A stretch of DNA of 64,000 nt from Allobrachymonas denitrificans DSM 15123 (GCF_900110225.1 NZ_FOCW01000003.1:108997-172996); one strand, 5' to 3'; positions 48,088 to 61,479 are shown, counted from the stretch's first letter. Notes: generated by a model not told the origin, from the letters alone. Translations and numbers: made by a program.

Positions 48088-49305
48088 TTACATGCCCATG
48101 CGGCTGGCACGCCAGGTAAAGAAAATCCCGGACGGGCTTTCTGCCGGCAGCACCTTGCGGGTGGTGTAGCTTTGCGTGTCGATCACCACGACCTTGTTCT
48201 CGTCGCGGCTGGAAACCCAGATCTCGTCCCCCTTGGGCGAGAACTCCATGTGCAGGATGGCCTTGCCCGGCTTGAGCGTCTGCACCACCTTCATGGAAGG
48301 CACGTCGATCACCTGCAGCGTATCGTTGTGCGGGAAGGCGAAGTTGACCCACACCTTGCGGCCGGAGGGCTCGGCCATCACAAACACGGGCTGGCCGTAC
48401 ACCGGCACGGCAGTCACCTGGTTCCAGCTGCGGTTGTCGGCCACCAGTACCTGCTTGTGGCCGATGGCCGGCAGGAAGGCATAGTCGCCCGAAATGGCCC
48501 AGCCACGCAGGTGGGGCATCTTGTAGACAGGCTGCTTCTCGCGGCCCTTGCCGTAGTCGGGCAGGATGCGGCGCACCTGCAGGTCCTTGGCCCAGGTGTC
48601 GAGCATGGCCAGACCATCCTCGCCATACAGGCCGGCGATGTAGTAGCGGCCGTTGGAGCTGCCCAGGCCATCGTAGGGCTGCTTGCCGACGTTGTGGAAC
48701 TTGGTCACCTTGGGCTGGCGCGGGTTGGAGGCGTCGAGCATCCAGATTTCGCCGGCTTCGAACAGGCTGTAGGCAAAGCGCTGGCCCGGCAGGTCGGCGA
48801 GGCCGACCACCTTGGAGGGCTTGCCATCGGCGCCCACGGCAGGAATGTCCGCCAGCAGTTCCAGCGTGTCGGCATCGAACAGCTTGACGCCGCCCGGCTC
48901 GTAGTTCTGGGCGGCCAGGATGCGGCCATCAGTGGAGACGGCACCGCCGATGCTGTTGCCGGCCTGGATCACGCGCTTGACCAGCTTGTGCGTGAGCATG
49001 TCGACCTTGCTCAGGCCGCCGTCGCGGCCGAACACGTAGGCGTAGCGCGTATCGCGCGAGAACACCACGGAGGCATGCGAGAGGTCGCCCAGGCCCTTGA
49101 CCTGGGCGAGGCTGGTGTCGGTGCTGTTTTCGACGATCTGCACGCTGCCGGTGGCACGCTCGATGACGACACCGAGGTCGCCGGTGCCGCGTACCGCACC
49201 GCCCGTGGCGGCACAGCCGGCCAGGGCCAGCGCGGCCACCAGGATCGAGAGGGCGCCGGGCAGCCGGCGCAGGGAAGAGGTGGACTGGATGTTCTTGCTG
49301 GTCAT
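48088..49305 (-). CDS. nirF: NirF, heme d1 biosynthesis lipoprotein
   Basis: NirF is a periplasmic d1-type beta-propeller required for heme d1 maturation. The 405-residue product has a lipoprotein signal with lipobox LAGC (Cys31), so it should be anchored to a membrane on the periplasmic side. The propeller has repeated blade motifs such as YAYVFGRDGGLSKVD and a conserved His in PHLRGW. It lacks a heme c domain. The ATG at 49305 is 19 bases after nirC. Confidence 0.92.
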   Translation of the reverse strand: MTSKNIQSTSSLRRLPGALSILVAALALAGCAATGGAVRGTGDLGVVIERATGSVQIVENSTDTSLAQVKGLGDLSHASVVFSRDTRYAYVFGRDGGLSKVDMLTHKLVKRVIQAGNSIGGAVSTDGRILAAQNYEPGGVKLFDADTLELLADIPAVGADGKPSKVVGLADLPGQRFAYSLFEAGEIWMLDASNPRQPKVTKFHNVGKQPYDGLGSSNGRYYIAGLYGEDGLAMLDTWAKDLQVRRILPDYGKGREKQPVYKMPHLRGWAISGDYAFLPAIGHKQVLVADNRSWNQVTAVPVYGQPVFVMAEPSGRKVWVNFAFPHNDTLQVIDVPSMKVVQTLKPGKAILHMEFSPKGDEIWVSSRDENKVVVIDTQSYTTRKVLPAESPSGIFFTWRASRMGM

Positions 49306-49324
49306 GATGGACTCCCTGAAATGC

Positions 49325-49660
49325 TTACGGATGCTTGCCGGCCTGCAGCAGCTCCACCATCCAGCGGGCTTCCTGCTCGTTCATGAATGGCTTCCATGGC
49401 GGCATGGCGGTGCCGGGGCGGCCACCCATGATGGTGGCAACCAGGCTGTCGACGGGCTTGTCGCGCAGCGCTTCGGCGGTAAGAGGGGTGCCCAGGCCGC
49501 CCTGCATGGTCATGCCATGGCAGGCGCCGCAATCCTGCTTGAGCAGGTGCAGCAGTTCTCGCTGGCGGGCTTCAGAGGGTACGGGGGCAGATTCCTGCGC
49601 TTGGGCCATGCTGGCCAGGCAGGCGCCACACATCACGATGATTCGGATCAACTGCAACAT
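49325..49660 (-). CDS. nirC: NirC-like c-type cytochrome (cytochrome c55X)
   Basis: The 111-residue protein has a signal peptide (about 1-23), one heme c motif CGACH, and an axial Met in GTAMPPWKPF. Small monoheme cytochromes in this position (nirC) are electron carriers for NirS or are implicated in heme d1 assembly. The ATG at 49660 is set by the signal peptide; a longer frame upstream would run into the promoter box. It opens the nirCF-DL-GH run. Confidence 0.88.
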   Translation of the reverse strand: MLQLIRIIVMCGACLASMAQAQESAPVPSEARQRELLHLLKQDCGACHGMTMQGGLGTPLTAEALRDKPVDSLVATIMGGRPGTAMPPWKPFMNEQEARWMVELLQAGKHP

Positions 49661-49718
49661 CTCGCGGCACCATGTGGTTGGATTGAGTGAAGTATAGGAG
49701 GCTGCGGCAGGCGGAACC

Positions 49719-49732
49719 TTGATTGCCGGCAA
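49719..49732. promoter_or_regulatory. FNR/DNR-type box upstream of nirC (one mismatch)
   Basis: TTGATTGCCGGCAA differs from TTGATNNNNGTCAA by one base in the right half. It lies 59 bases upstream of the nirC ATG, between that gene and the nirS terminator, so nirCF-DL-GH can have its own promoter. Confidence 0.5.
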
Positions 49733-49737
49733 CCCAG

Positions 49738-49768
49738 TAAAAAGGCCGGGCGGTTGCCCGCCCGGCCT
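49738..49768 (-). terminator. Rho-independent terminator after the first nirS
   Basis: On the minus strand AGGCCGGGCG pairs with CGCCCGGCCT and is followed by five T residues. It lies 28 bases after the nirS stop, so this nirS is probably a single-gene transcript. Confidence 0.88.
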
Positions 49769-49795
49769 GTGCGCCTTTTCAGGAAAGGGCGTGGA

Positions 49796-51643
<1,848 letters not shown>

Positions 51644-51687
51644 CTAGGGTTCGGAACGAATCATCGCCTTGGCGTGGGGTTATTGCA

Positions 51688-51701
51688 TTGACTGCCGTCA
51701 A
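51688..51701. promoter_or_regulatory. FNR/DNR-type box upstream of lipoprotein nirS
   Basis: TTGACTGCCGTCAA lies 66 bases upstream of the nirS ATG. It is identical to the box in front of the other nirS and fits TTGAYNNNNRTCAA. Confidence 0.78.
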
Positions 51702-51760
51702 CCTGTTGGATGATGCATCAAAATGTGCCTGTTTGCTACGGATTTGCGCGTTCAGGAAAT

Positions 51761-51790
51761 AAAAAAAGCCGATGCACATGCATCGACTTT
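51761..51790 (-). terminator. Rho-independent terminator after cytochrome c551
   Basis: On the minus strand AAAGTCGATGCA pairs with TGCATCGGCTTT (one mismatch) and is followed by a run of T. It lies 18 bases beyond the cytochrome stop. Confidence 0.82.
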
Positions 51791-51808
51791 ACGTATACGT
51801 CAACCGTA

Positions 51809-52120
51809 TTACAGGGACATGACCCACTTGACCAGCGAAGCGGCTTCGGCATCGGTCACGTTGTTGGGAGGCATGGGCACGTTGCCCCAGGCACCCACGC
51901 CGCCTTTCTTGATCTTGGCAGCCAGGGTTGCTTCAGCACCCTTGCCCTTGTACTTGGCCGCCACATCCTTGTAGGAAGGGCCAACCATCTTCTTGTCCAC
52001 GGCATGGCAAGCCATGCAGTTCTTGGACTTGGCCAGGGCTTCGCTGGCCTGCACGTTGCTGGCGATGCCGAACAGCAGACCGACGGCGACGAGGGCGGGA
52101 GTAATAAGACGCTTGCTCAT
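51809..52120 (-). CDS. Cytochrome c551-type electron carrier (NirM-like)
   Basis: The 103-residue protein has a signal peptide (about 1-22, ending VQA), the heme c motif CMACH, and an axial Met in VPMPPNN. Its size and pattern match cytochrome c551/c8 (NirM), which passes electrons to NirS. It is placed between the two nirS genes, with its own box and terminator, so it likely serves both. A precise family name is not certain. Confidence 0.9.
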   Translation of the reverse strand: MSKRLITPALVAVGLLFGIASNVQASEALAKSKNCMACHAVDKKMVGPSYKDVAAKYKGKGAEATLAAKIKKGGVGAWGNVPMPPNNVTDAEAASLVKWVMSL

Positions 52121-52191
52121 GATGGGTTCACTCCAGTTGAAAAACCTTGTTGGCTTCGGGCCCATTGTGTAGGGCCGCGAAGAATGGCTCA

Positions 52192-52205
52192 TTGATTGCA
52201 GTCAA
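52192..52205. promoter_or_regulatory. FNR/DNR-type box upstream of cytochrome c551
   Basis: TTGATTGCAGTCAA lies 72 bases upstream of the cytochrome ATG and directly abuts the stop codon of the second nirS (52206). It fits TTGAYNNNNRTCAA. Confidence 0.75.
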
Positions 52206-54491
<2,286 letters not shown>

Positions 54492-54494
54492 GTC

Positions 54495-55838
54495 CTAGCC
54501 GGCCTTGCCGTCCACGCGCGGCTTGCCGTACCACTGCACCAGACGGTTGCCCCAGATCAGCACGATGCCGAACCAGGCTGCAGCCGCCAGTGGCAGCAGG
54601 GCGGTGAAGCCGGGGAAGGCGCCGACCAGACGCAGCACCACAGCCACCTGCAGCAGCAGGAACAGCCGCCACACGAGGTCGTCAGCCACCAGCGTGCGGC
54701 CGCTGTGCCCGCAGGACACCCGCGTGACCATGGCCATGATGAGCGACCCCAGGCAGCCGATGGTAAGGGCGTGCAGCGGCGCCAGCAGCAGGGCGCCCTG
54801 GCCGTAGCGCAGTGCGGCAAACTGTGTGATGCCGAACAGCACGAAGGTGATGCCGAGCCAGACAAAGCCGATATGCAGCATGGCCAACAGGCGGATCTTG
54901 AGGCTTTGCGCCAGCCCCCAGACAATGGCCAGCCACAGCAGCATGCCGCCCAGCACAATCTCGACCACGCCGCGGAACATCAGCCAGGCGCTGCCCTGCA
55001 CGCCCCAGGCCTGCAGCCAGAGCGCGGCGATTTCGAAGCTGGCGGCGCCAAGCATCAGCCACAGCACCCAGAACGGGCGCCAGACCTCGATCAGCGGCAG
55101 CACGTTGGAGGTGAAGAAGGGAATCATGCGGTGCGCCACCGCGATGAACACGAACAGGATGAAACCCCACAGCGCTGTCTGCACCCAGTGCAGGGCAGTG
55201 GACACGTTGCCCATGAGCACGCTCACGATCATGCCCAGCAGGCTGACGCAGCCGATGATGCCGGCGATGCCCACGGTGCGCGCATGCACCTGATCCTGGA
55301 CCTTGCTGGCGCGGATCAGCTTCCACCACAGGGCAAACATCCAGCTCAGGCCGATCAGCGCGATGATGGCGCCGGCAATGGCGAGGCCGTACAGGCCCTG
55401 ACCGCCCATCAGCCACAGCAGCCAGCCGCCGGCCTGCATCAGCAGCATGCCGCGCACATCGCGGGTTTCGGGCGCGGGCACGTGCAGCCATTTGGGGCCG
55501 GCCGTGAACAGGAAACCGGCAAAGTACAGCGGCATGAAGCCCAGCACCATCATGGCCGAGTGCTGCAGCGTGGGCAGGATGGCGTAGGCCGGCTGGAACA
55601 GACCGGTCACGCGGGCAATCTGCACCCAGGCCCACCAGCCCGAGAACACGAACAGCAGCACCATGGCGAGGAAGAAGCCCAGGCGGTGCGGGGCATCGTT
55701 CAGCAGGGCCATGCGCCAGGGCATGGCCTCGTACCTGGCGCGCATGGCTTCGCGTTCTGCGGCCTTGTCGACCGCCTTGGGCGGTGCGTTGCCGATCGGA
55801 ATGCTGCGGCGCGGGGAGGGCTGGGTGGTGTCGGTCAT
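54495..55838 (-). CDS. nnrS: NnrS family heme-copper membrane protein
   Basis: The 447-residue inner-membrane protein has about 12 helices and NnrS signatures such as PHRLGFFLAMVLLFVFSGWWAW, LPTLQHSAMMVLGFMPLYFAGF and AHRMIPFFTSNVLPLI with conserved His. NnrS helps cells cope with NO and its nitrosative stress during denitrification. A basic, Pro-rich N-terminal tail of about 45 residues precedes the first helix. An FNR/DNR box lies 144 bases upstream. Confidence 0.92.
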   Translation of the reverse strand: MTDTTQPSPRRSIPIGNAPPKAVDKAAEREAMRARYEAMPWRMALLNDAPHRLGFFLAMVLLFVFSGWWAWVQIARVTGLFQPAYAILPTLQHSAMMVLGFMPLYFAGFLFTAGPKWLHVPAPETRDVRGMLLMQAGGWLLWLMGGQGLYGLAIAGAIIALIGLSWMFALWWKLIRASKVQDQVHARTVGIAGIIGCVSLLGMIVSVLMGNVSTALHWVQTALWGFILFVFIAVAHRMIPFFTSNVLPLIEVWRPFWVLWLMLGAASFEIAALWLQAWGVQGSAWLMFRGVVEIVLGGMLLWLAIVWGLAQSLKIRLLAMLHIGFVWLGITFVLFGITQFAALRYGQGALLLAPLHALTIGCLGSLIMAMVTRVSCGHSGRTLVADDLVWRLFLLLQVAVVLRLVGAFPGFTALLPLAAAAWFGIVLIWGNRLVQWYGKPRVDGKAG

Positions 55839-55981
55839 GCAAGTACTCCTGATCTTGCGTGTCGGATACGGTAGAAAGCCAGGCGCCCGCTGGACGGTAC
55901 GCCTACAGGAAGCAGTGTAGATAAAAGTTGAGTGATATTCTCGGATTTAGGGGCTTGCCGGCACCGCAGGCATGGCTTTGC

Positions 55982-55995
55982 TTGATGGGCGTCAA
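55982..55995. promoter_or_regulatory. FNR/DNR-type box upstream of nnrS
   Basis: TTGATGGGCGTCAA fits TTGAYNNNNRTCAA. It lies 144 bases upstream of the nnrS ATG, farther than the other boxes, which implies a longer leader. Confidence 0.68.
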
Positions 55996-56081
55996 GCACG
56001 GGCGTTCGTTGGGGAACTGTTGCGGCGTTGATGTCTGAAATCTGCTCCTCGCCGTGCGAGTGCTGGAGGGCGGCATGTTCG

Positions 56082-59000
56082 CTAGTGAAAATTCCGGCTT
56101 TCGGTCGGCAGGCGGCCCAGCAACGGGGTCAGGTCAATCAGCCTGAAGGCGATCAGGTTCTTTACTTCGCCTTCGCGCTGCCAGCGGCCATGCACGGCCA
56201 TCAGGCGGGCCTGCAGCAGCACAGAGCGCTGGGCATCGCGGATGCTTTTCCAGCACACCACCTGCACCACGCCGGTTTCGTCTTCCAGCGTGACGAAGAC
56301 CGTGCCCTTGGCGGTGCCGGGTTGCTGGCGCAGGGTGACGATGCCGGCGTGGCGCACCAGGGCGCCATCGGGGAGCTGGTCGAGTTCGGCGCTGGACAGC
56401 AGGCGGCGCCGTGCCAGTTGCGGGCGCAGCAGGGCGAGAGGGTGGCGGCGCAGGGATAGGCCGGTGGAGGCATGGTCCCAGAGGATTTCTTCCCCTTCGG
56501 GGGCGGCTGGCAGTTGGAACTGTGCCTCATTGACAGGCGCCTCGCGCAGCAGGTGCGGCATGGCATGCAGGCCGGCCGCTTCCCATACCTGGTTGCGCCG
56601 GTGGCCGCTCAGGCTCATCAGCGCATCAGCGGCAGCGAGCAGTTTCATTTCGGACTGGCCCAGGCCGCAGCGGCGGGCCAGCTCTTCGGCGCTGCGGAAA
56701 GGCGCGCGGGCGCGTTCAGCCACGATGCGTCTGGCGGCGGCGTGTGGCAGGCCGTTGACCAGGCGCAGGCCCAGGCGCACTGCGGGGTGTGCGATTGGAT
56801 GTGCGACTGCGTGTGTGGGCTTGGGCGCCAAGAAGCCGTTGATCTGGCTTTCCGCTTTCCGGGCTGGGTAGTCAGGGGCGCAATCCTTTGGGTCTGCAGT
56901 GGCTCCAGTGAATAGGCCGAGGCACTCCGGCAGATCTTCCAGCGTGCAATCCACTGCGCTGTGCATCACGTCGACCGGGCGCACTTCCACGCCATGGCGC
57001 CGGGCATCGTTCACCAGCTGGCGCGGGGTGTAGAAGCCGAGTGGCTGGCTGTTGATCAGGGCGGCCAGGAACTCGGCCGGATGGTGGCACTTGAGCCAGC
57101 TGCTGGCATACACCAGCAGGGCAAAGCTGGCCGAATGGCTTTCGGGAAAGCCGTATTCCGAGAAGCCCTTGATCTGCTCGAAAATCGATTCGGCAAAGGC
57201 GCGCTCATAGCCGCGCGCCAGCATGCCGTCCACGATCTTCTGGTAGTACTTTTCCACGCCACCTTTTCGTCGCCAGGCGGCCATGGAGCGGCGCAGATCG
57301 TCGGCTTCACCAGCGCTAAAGCCGGCAGCCACCATGGCAATCTGCATCACCTGCTCCTGAAAAATCGGCACCCCTTTGGTGCGTTCCAGAACATCCTTCA
57401 GGGCTTCGCTCGGATAAGTCACGGGCTCGAGATTCTGGCGCCGGCGCAGATAGGGGTGCACCATGCCGCCCTGGATCGGCCCCGGCCGCACAATTGCCAC
57501 CTCGATCACCAGATCGTAAAAGCGCTCCGGTCGCAGCCGCGGCAGCATGCTCATCTGCGCGCGGCTCTCGATCTGGAACACGCCGATGGTGTCGGCCTTG
57601 CTGATCATGGCGTAGGTGGCCGGGTCTTCTGGCGGAATATCCTGCATGCGAAAAGTCACGCCCTTGCGCAGGCTGACCAGATCCAGCATCTTGCGCAGCG
57701 CCGTCAGCATGCCGAGCGCCAGCACGTCCACTTTCAGCAGCTTGAGCACATCCAGGTCGTCCTTGTCCCACTCGATCACGGTGCGATCCTTCATGGCGGC
57801 GTTCTCGATTGGCACCAGACGCGAGAGAGGCCCCTTGGTCAGCACGAATCCTCCCACATGCTGAGAAAGGTGGCGCGGAAATCCGATCAGCGTGCGTGTA
57901 AGGTGCACCAGCTGGCGCACCGCCAGATCATCGGCGGACAGGCCAAGGGTCTGCAAAGCCTCCGGCCGGATGCCACTGCCATCCCACCAGTGATGGTCCC
58001 TGGCCAGGGCGTCCACCACGTCCGGCCCGAAACCGAGCGCCTTGCCCACATCGCGCATGGCCGACCTGGAGCGGTAGCTGATCACGGTGGCTGTCAGGCC
58101 GGCGCGATGGCGGCCATATTTTTCATAGAGGTACTGGATCACTTCCTCGCGCCGCTCGTGCTCGAAATCCACGTCGATATCCGGGGGCTCGTTGCGCTCC
58201 TTGCTGATGAAGCGTTCGAACAGCAGGGTGCTGCGATCCGGATCCACCTCAGTCACATGGAGGCAGTAGCACACCGCAGAATTGGCCGCTGAGCCACGGC
58301 CCTGACACAGAATGTTCCTGCTGCGGGCAAACTGCACGATATCGAACACGGTCAGAAAATAATGCTCGTAGCCCATCTCGGTGATCAGGGTGAGTTCGTG
58401 CTCGATCAGCCCGCGCACCTTGTCGCTGACCCCTCGCGGCCAACGCAGGCTGGCCCCCTCGTAGGTCATGCGGCGCAGGTAGGCGGCGGGGGTTTCACTG
58501 GCGGGCACCACTTCATCGGGGTACTGGTAGCATAGCTCTTGCAGACTGAATGTGCAGCGTTCGGCCACCCGCAGGGTTTGCTGGAGCAAGTCCGGCGGGT
58601 AGGTCTGCGCCAGCCGCAAACGCGTGCGCAGATGGCGCTCCGCATTGCCTTGCAGCGCGTAGCCGCATTCGCTCAAGGGCTTGCCGATGCGTGTGGCCGT
58701 CAGCACGTCCTGCAGCGGCTTACGCGAGCGCACATGCATGTGCACATCGCCCGCCGCCACCAGCGGAATCGCCGTCAGCGCCGATATTTCGCGCAGCTGG
58801 TGCTGCCACAGTTCATCGCCCAGTTCGCGCAGCAGCCGTACCGCCAGCCAGCAACGCCCGCTGAAACCGTCCAGCAGCCAGCGCGCCGTGGCCAGCAGTT
58901 GCTCGGGTGTGGCAGGGCGCGCAGGCGCGGCCAGCACCACGCAGTCATCCAGGGCACGCGGCACAATCTCATGCCGTTCCAGGCGGTAGCTGCCCTTGTC

Positions 59001-59327
59001 AGCCCGGCGGCGCAGTCTGGTGATGAACTCGCACAGATTGCCGTATCCGTTCAGGTTGCAGGCCAGCACGATCAGGGTGAACGGCGCGGCATGCTGCACC
59101 TCGAACTGGGCGCCGATCAGCAGCTTCAACCCCCGTTCCCTGGCCGCTTCATGCGCGCGCACCACGCCGGCGAGCGAGCACTCGTCGGTCAGGGCCAGTG
59201 CCTGGTATTCCAGCCGGTGCGCGCGCTCCACCAGCTCGCGCGGATGGCTGGCGCCGCGCAGAAAGCTGAAATTGCTCAGGCACCAGAGTTCGGCATAGCC
59301 GGGAAGGGCGGGAGAAGGGCGCGTCAT
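56082..59327 (-). CDS. dnaE2: Error-prone DNA polymerase DnaE2 (ImuC)
   Basis: DnaE2 is the SOS-induced C-family polymerase that performs translesion synthesis with ImuA and ImuB. The 1081-residue product begins with a PHP domain (YAELWCLSNFSFLRGASHP), carries the palm with catalytic acidic residues in EPPDIDVDFEHERREEVIQYL, then helix-hairpin-helix and OB domains (VRHAGIVTLRQQPGTAKGTVFVTLEDE). It lacks the long C-terminal tail of replicative DnaE. ATG 59327 has GAGGGG upstream; ATG 59333 is a close alternative. It follows imuB by 10 bases. Confidence 0.95.
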   Translation of the reverse strand: MTRPSPALPGYAELWCLSNFSFLRGASHPRELVERAHRLEYQALALTDECSLAGVVRAHEAARERGLKLLIGAQFEVQHAAPFTLIVLACNLNGYGNLCEFITRLRRRADKGSYRLERHEIVPRALDDCVVLAAPARPATPEQLLATARWLLDGFSGRCWLAVRLLRELGDELWQHQLREISALTAIPLVAAGDVHMHVRSRKPLQDVLTATRIGKPLSECGYALQGNAERHLRTRLRLAQTYPPDLLQQTLRVAERCTFSLQELCYQYPDEVVPASETPAAYLRRMTYEGASLRWPRGVSDKVRGLIEHELTLITEMGYEHYFLTVFDIVQFARSRNILCQGRGSAANSAVCYCLHVTEVDPDRSTLLFERFISKERNEPPDIDVDFEHERREEVIQYLYEKYGRHRAGLTATVISYRSRSAMRDVGKALGFGPDVVDALARDHHWWDGSGIRPEALQTLGLSADDLAVRQLVHLTRTLIGFPRHLSQHVGGFVLTKGPLSRLVPIENAAMKDRTVIEWDKDDLDVLKLLKVDVLALGMLTALRKMLDLVSLRKGVTFRMQDIPPEDPATYAMISKADTIGVFQIESRAQMSMLPRLRPERFYDLVIEVAIVRPGPIQGGMVHPYLRRRQNLEPVTYPSEALKDVLERTKGVPIFQEQVMQIAMVAAGFSAGEADDLRRSMAAWRRKGGVEKYYQKIVDGMLARGYERAFAESIFEQIKGFSEYGFPESHSASFALLVYASSWLKCHHPAEFLAALINSQPLGFYTPRQLVNDARRHGVEVRPVDVMHSAVDCTLEDLPECLGLFTGATADPKDCAPDYPARKAESQINGFLAPKPTHAVAHPIAHPAVRLGLRLVNGLPHAAARRIVAERARAPFRSAEELARRCGLGQSEMKLLAAADALMSLSGHRRNQVWEAAGLHAMPHLLREAPVNEAQFQLPAAPEGEEILWDHASTGLSLRRHPLALLRPQLARRRLLSSAELDQLPDGALVRHAGIVTLRQQPGTAKGTVFVTLEDETGVVQVVCWKSIRDAQRSVLLQARLMAVHGRWQREGEVKNLIAFRLIDLTPLLGRLPTESRNFH

Positions 59328-59337
59328 GGCCATCCCC

Positions 59338-60654
59338 TCAGGCAAAGAAGCCGTGCAGATACCAGGCCGTGCCCTCCTGCGCCAGCCGGGTCTGGTACAG
59401 CCACAGCACGCCAGCCTGTTCGCTGTGCGCCACCCAGTAATCGCGCACCGCAGTGGCCGTGTGCTGGCTGCCATCGGCTTGCTGCAGCCGATGCCACCAT
59501 CCCCCTTCGATACGGTGCGGGCCCGACAGCAGCGTCAGTACGCCGTGGTACAGCGGACGATTGGCCGCATTCGTGCCCAGCTGGACGGGCTCCGGCAGCA
59601 GAAAACCCGGCTGCGGCATTCCCTGCCATTGGCCTCCGGCGCGCGGCAAGGGCTCCTGAGCCTCCTGCCAGCGTACCTGCCACTCGGGGCGATGGTCTTC
59701 GCGCAGCACAGGCCGCACCACGCGCGCACTGCCCAGCCGGGCCGCAATGCGCTCCAGCACCAGCGGCAGGGGTTCATCATCGGGCCGCTGGTCGGGTAGC
59801 AGAGAGGCCGGCGCTTCTTCGAAAGGCTGCACCTCGTCAGCCAATAGTTGCAACTCGCCCACGGGTGCCTGCAACTCCACCTTGGCCAGATGCTCGGCAA
59901 GCAGGCGGCCCAAATGGTCGATCTGCCGAGTGGGCTGGGCCGTGCGGATGCGCAATTCACCTCCCTCGTCCACATGGCGCGAGCGCATGCCGTCGTGACA
60001 CCAGCGCAAGGTGATGGCCGTGACGCCGCAGCAGCGCGAAGCCAGCCAGCCGCACAGCTGCAGCAACAGGCGCCGGGCGCCGTGCATCAGCGCCGGTGCG
60101 GTGTCGATGCGCGCCATCAGTTCCAGCCGGGCATGAAAGCGCTCCGGCAGCTGCTCCCACACAAAGGTTTCGGGGCGCTGCCCATAAGCCTGATCCAGCG
60201 CATCCAGCAAGCCGGCACCAAAACGCCGACTTGTTCCCGAACGGGGCAGAGAGCGTACCTGTCCGAGCGTCTGGCATCCAAGCCGAGCCAGCGTGGCCGC
60301 TTCCTGCTGGACGGCATCGATGCTGGACAGTGGCAAGGGATCCAGTCGCTGGGTCAGGGGTGCCCCAAAACCATGCCGTACCCCAGCCCGCGCCAGGGCG
60401 ATCGCGGCCAGGCCAGTCGGTGCCCAACTCAGGGAGGTGGCCCCCAGTTCGGTACTCTCCGTTCGTATCCGCTGTGCCAACTGCCGGCGCCCGCCAAACA
60501 GGCGCACGCTGGCTTCCAGTTCCATCAGCATGGCGGTGGCAAAGCCTGCATCCGAGCGGGCAATGGCCACCCGCGGCGTGAACTGCAGGCCCCACAGCAC
60601 CAGCCCCTCAATGCACGACGGAGACGGGCCGGAAAGCAGTGCGGCCCACAGCAT
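59338..60654 (-). CDS. imuB: ImuB, Y-family polymerase-like mutagenesis protein
   Basis: ImuB is an inactive Y-family polymerase homologue that bridges DnaE2 to the sliding clamp. The 438-residue product has the ImuB start MLWAALL, the segments ATAMLMELEASVRLFGG and LGQVRSLPRSGTSRRFG, and a little-finger-like C-terminal half. The polymerase catalytic acidic motifs are not evident, as expected. The ATG at 60654 falls inside imuA (47-base overlap), indicating tight translational coupling. The frame remains open further upstream, but that part is a shadow of imuA. Confidence 0.92.
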   Translation of the reverse strand: MLWAALLSGPSPSCIEGLVLWGLQFTPRVAIARSDAGFATAMLMELEASVRLFGGRRQLAQRIRTESTELGATSLSWAPTGLAAIALARAGVRHGFGAPLTQRLDPLPLSSIDAVQQEAATLARLGCQTLGQVRSLPRSGTSRRFGAGLLDALDQAYGQRPETFVWEQLPERFHARLELMARIDTAPALMHGARRLLLQLCGWLASRCCGVTAITLRWCHDGMRSRHVDEGGELRIRTAQPTRQIDHLGRLLAEHLAKVELQAPVGELQLLADEVQPFEEAPASLLPDQRPDDEPLPLVLERIAARLGSARVVRPVLREDHRPEWQVRWQEAQEPLPRAGGQWQGMPQPGFLLPEPVQLGTNAANRPLYHGVLTLLSGPHRIEGGWWHRLQQADGSQHTATAVRDYWVAHSEQAGVLWLYQTRLAQEGTAWYLHGFFA

Positions 60655-61417
60655 GGGACACCTCGGGAACAGAAGCAGGCCGAACCAGCCCCGGCTTGCG
60701 CAGCCGCGGCGGCAGCACATCTGCCAGCCCGCCAGGAATGGCCGGAAGAAAAATCGCCTCCTCATGCAAGGCACCGCGCCGCTTGAGAATGTGCGTCTGC
60801 AAGCTCCAGTCCGGCCCCGGCTGCACCCGCAGGCGCAAGGGCGCTGCGGAGGCCTGCTGGCACGCCGCCTCCGGCCGGAACAGAAACACCAGCCCCTCGC
60901 AGCGCAGGGCGCTGATCTGCAAGCGGCGGATATGCTCCGGCCTGGCCTGCGGCAGCCACGCCAGCACGGCAGCCGCTGCATTGGCACGGATCAACTGCTC
61001 CGCGGCCCACAGGCGTTCTGCCATGCCCTCGGCCTGGACCCAGACCAGATGCCGTGCATCCAGGCCGGCATGCATCAGCCCCGGCACATGCGGCGATGCC
61101 GGCGGGCCGATCAGCACAATCGCCTTCTCCTGCGTTGCGAGGGAGCCGAGGGCATGGCCGGTCAAGCGCCATTCGCAGCTGCCTGTGCGTGGCAGCAGGA
61201 TTTCGGTCAGCGCCTGGCAAGGCCAGCCACCGCCGGGCAGTTGCGCATCCAGCTCCGGCCAGCCCGAAGAGCGGACTGGCGCAGGCGCCGTGCCCAGTTC
61301 CGAAGCCCGCCACACCGACGCCGACAAGGCCGCAGCCACCCGTGTAGCAGGCTGCAGGGAGGAGGGGGGCAAAGGGGCGGCAGGCGTTGGCGACCCGTTG
61401 GCGGCTGGAGCATTCAT
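60608..61417 (-). CDS. imuA: ImuA, RecA-like mutagenesis protein
   Basis: ImuA is the first gene of the imuA-imuB-dnaE2 cassette; its RecA/SulA-like protein regulates the mutasome. The 269-residue product has an N-terminal Ala/Pro-rich stretch (about 1-45), then SGWPELDAQLPGGGWP and LTEILLPRTGSCEWRL typical of ImuA. A classical Walker A is not obvious, as is usual in the family. ATG 61417 lies 14 bases downstream of a perfect LexA box. The C-terminus overlaps imuB. Confidence 0.9.
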   Translation of the reverse strand: MNAPAANGSPTPAAPLPPSSLQPATRVAAALSASVWRASELGTAPAPVRSSGWPELDAQLPGGGWPCQALTEILLPRTGSCEWRLTGHALGSLATQEKAIVLIGPPASPHVPGLMHAGLDARHLVWVQAEGMAERLWAAEQLIRANAAAAVLAWLPQARPEHIRRLQISALRCEGLVFLFRPEAACQQASAAPLRLRVQPGPDWSLQTHILKRRGALHEEAIFLPAIPGGLADVLPPRLRKPGLVRPASVPEVSHAVGRTAFRPVSVVH

Positions 61418-61430
61418 GGCTCCAAATATA

Positions 61431-61446
61431 CTGTATAAAAATACAG
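61431..61446. promoter_or_regulatory. LexA (SOS) box upstream of imuA
   Basis: CTGTATAAAAATACAG fits the CTG-N10-CAG SOS-box consensus with AT-rich middle. It lies 14 bases upstream of the imuA ATG, so LexA should repress the whole imuA-imuB-dnaE2 operon. Confidence 0.9.
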
Positions 61447-61479
61447 TTATCAAGCTTTTTCGAGGCTTGCCATCCAGCG

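Noticed and set aside
60655..60987. Extended N-terminus of ImuB in the same frame
   Set aside because: The Arg/Cys-rich extension is a frame shadow of imuA; the conserved ImuB start MLWAALL lies at 60654.
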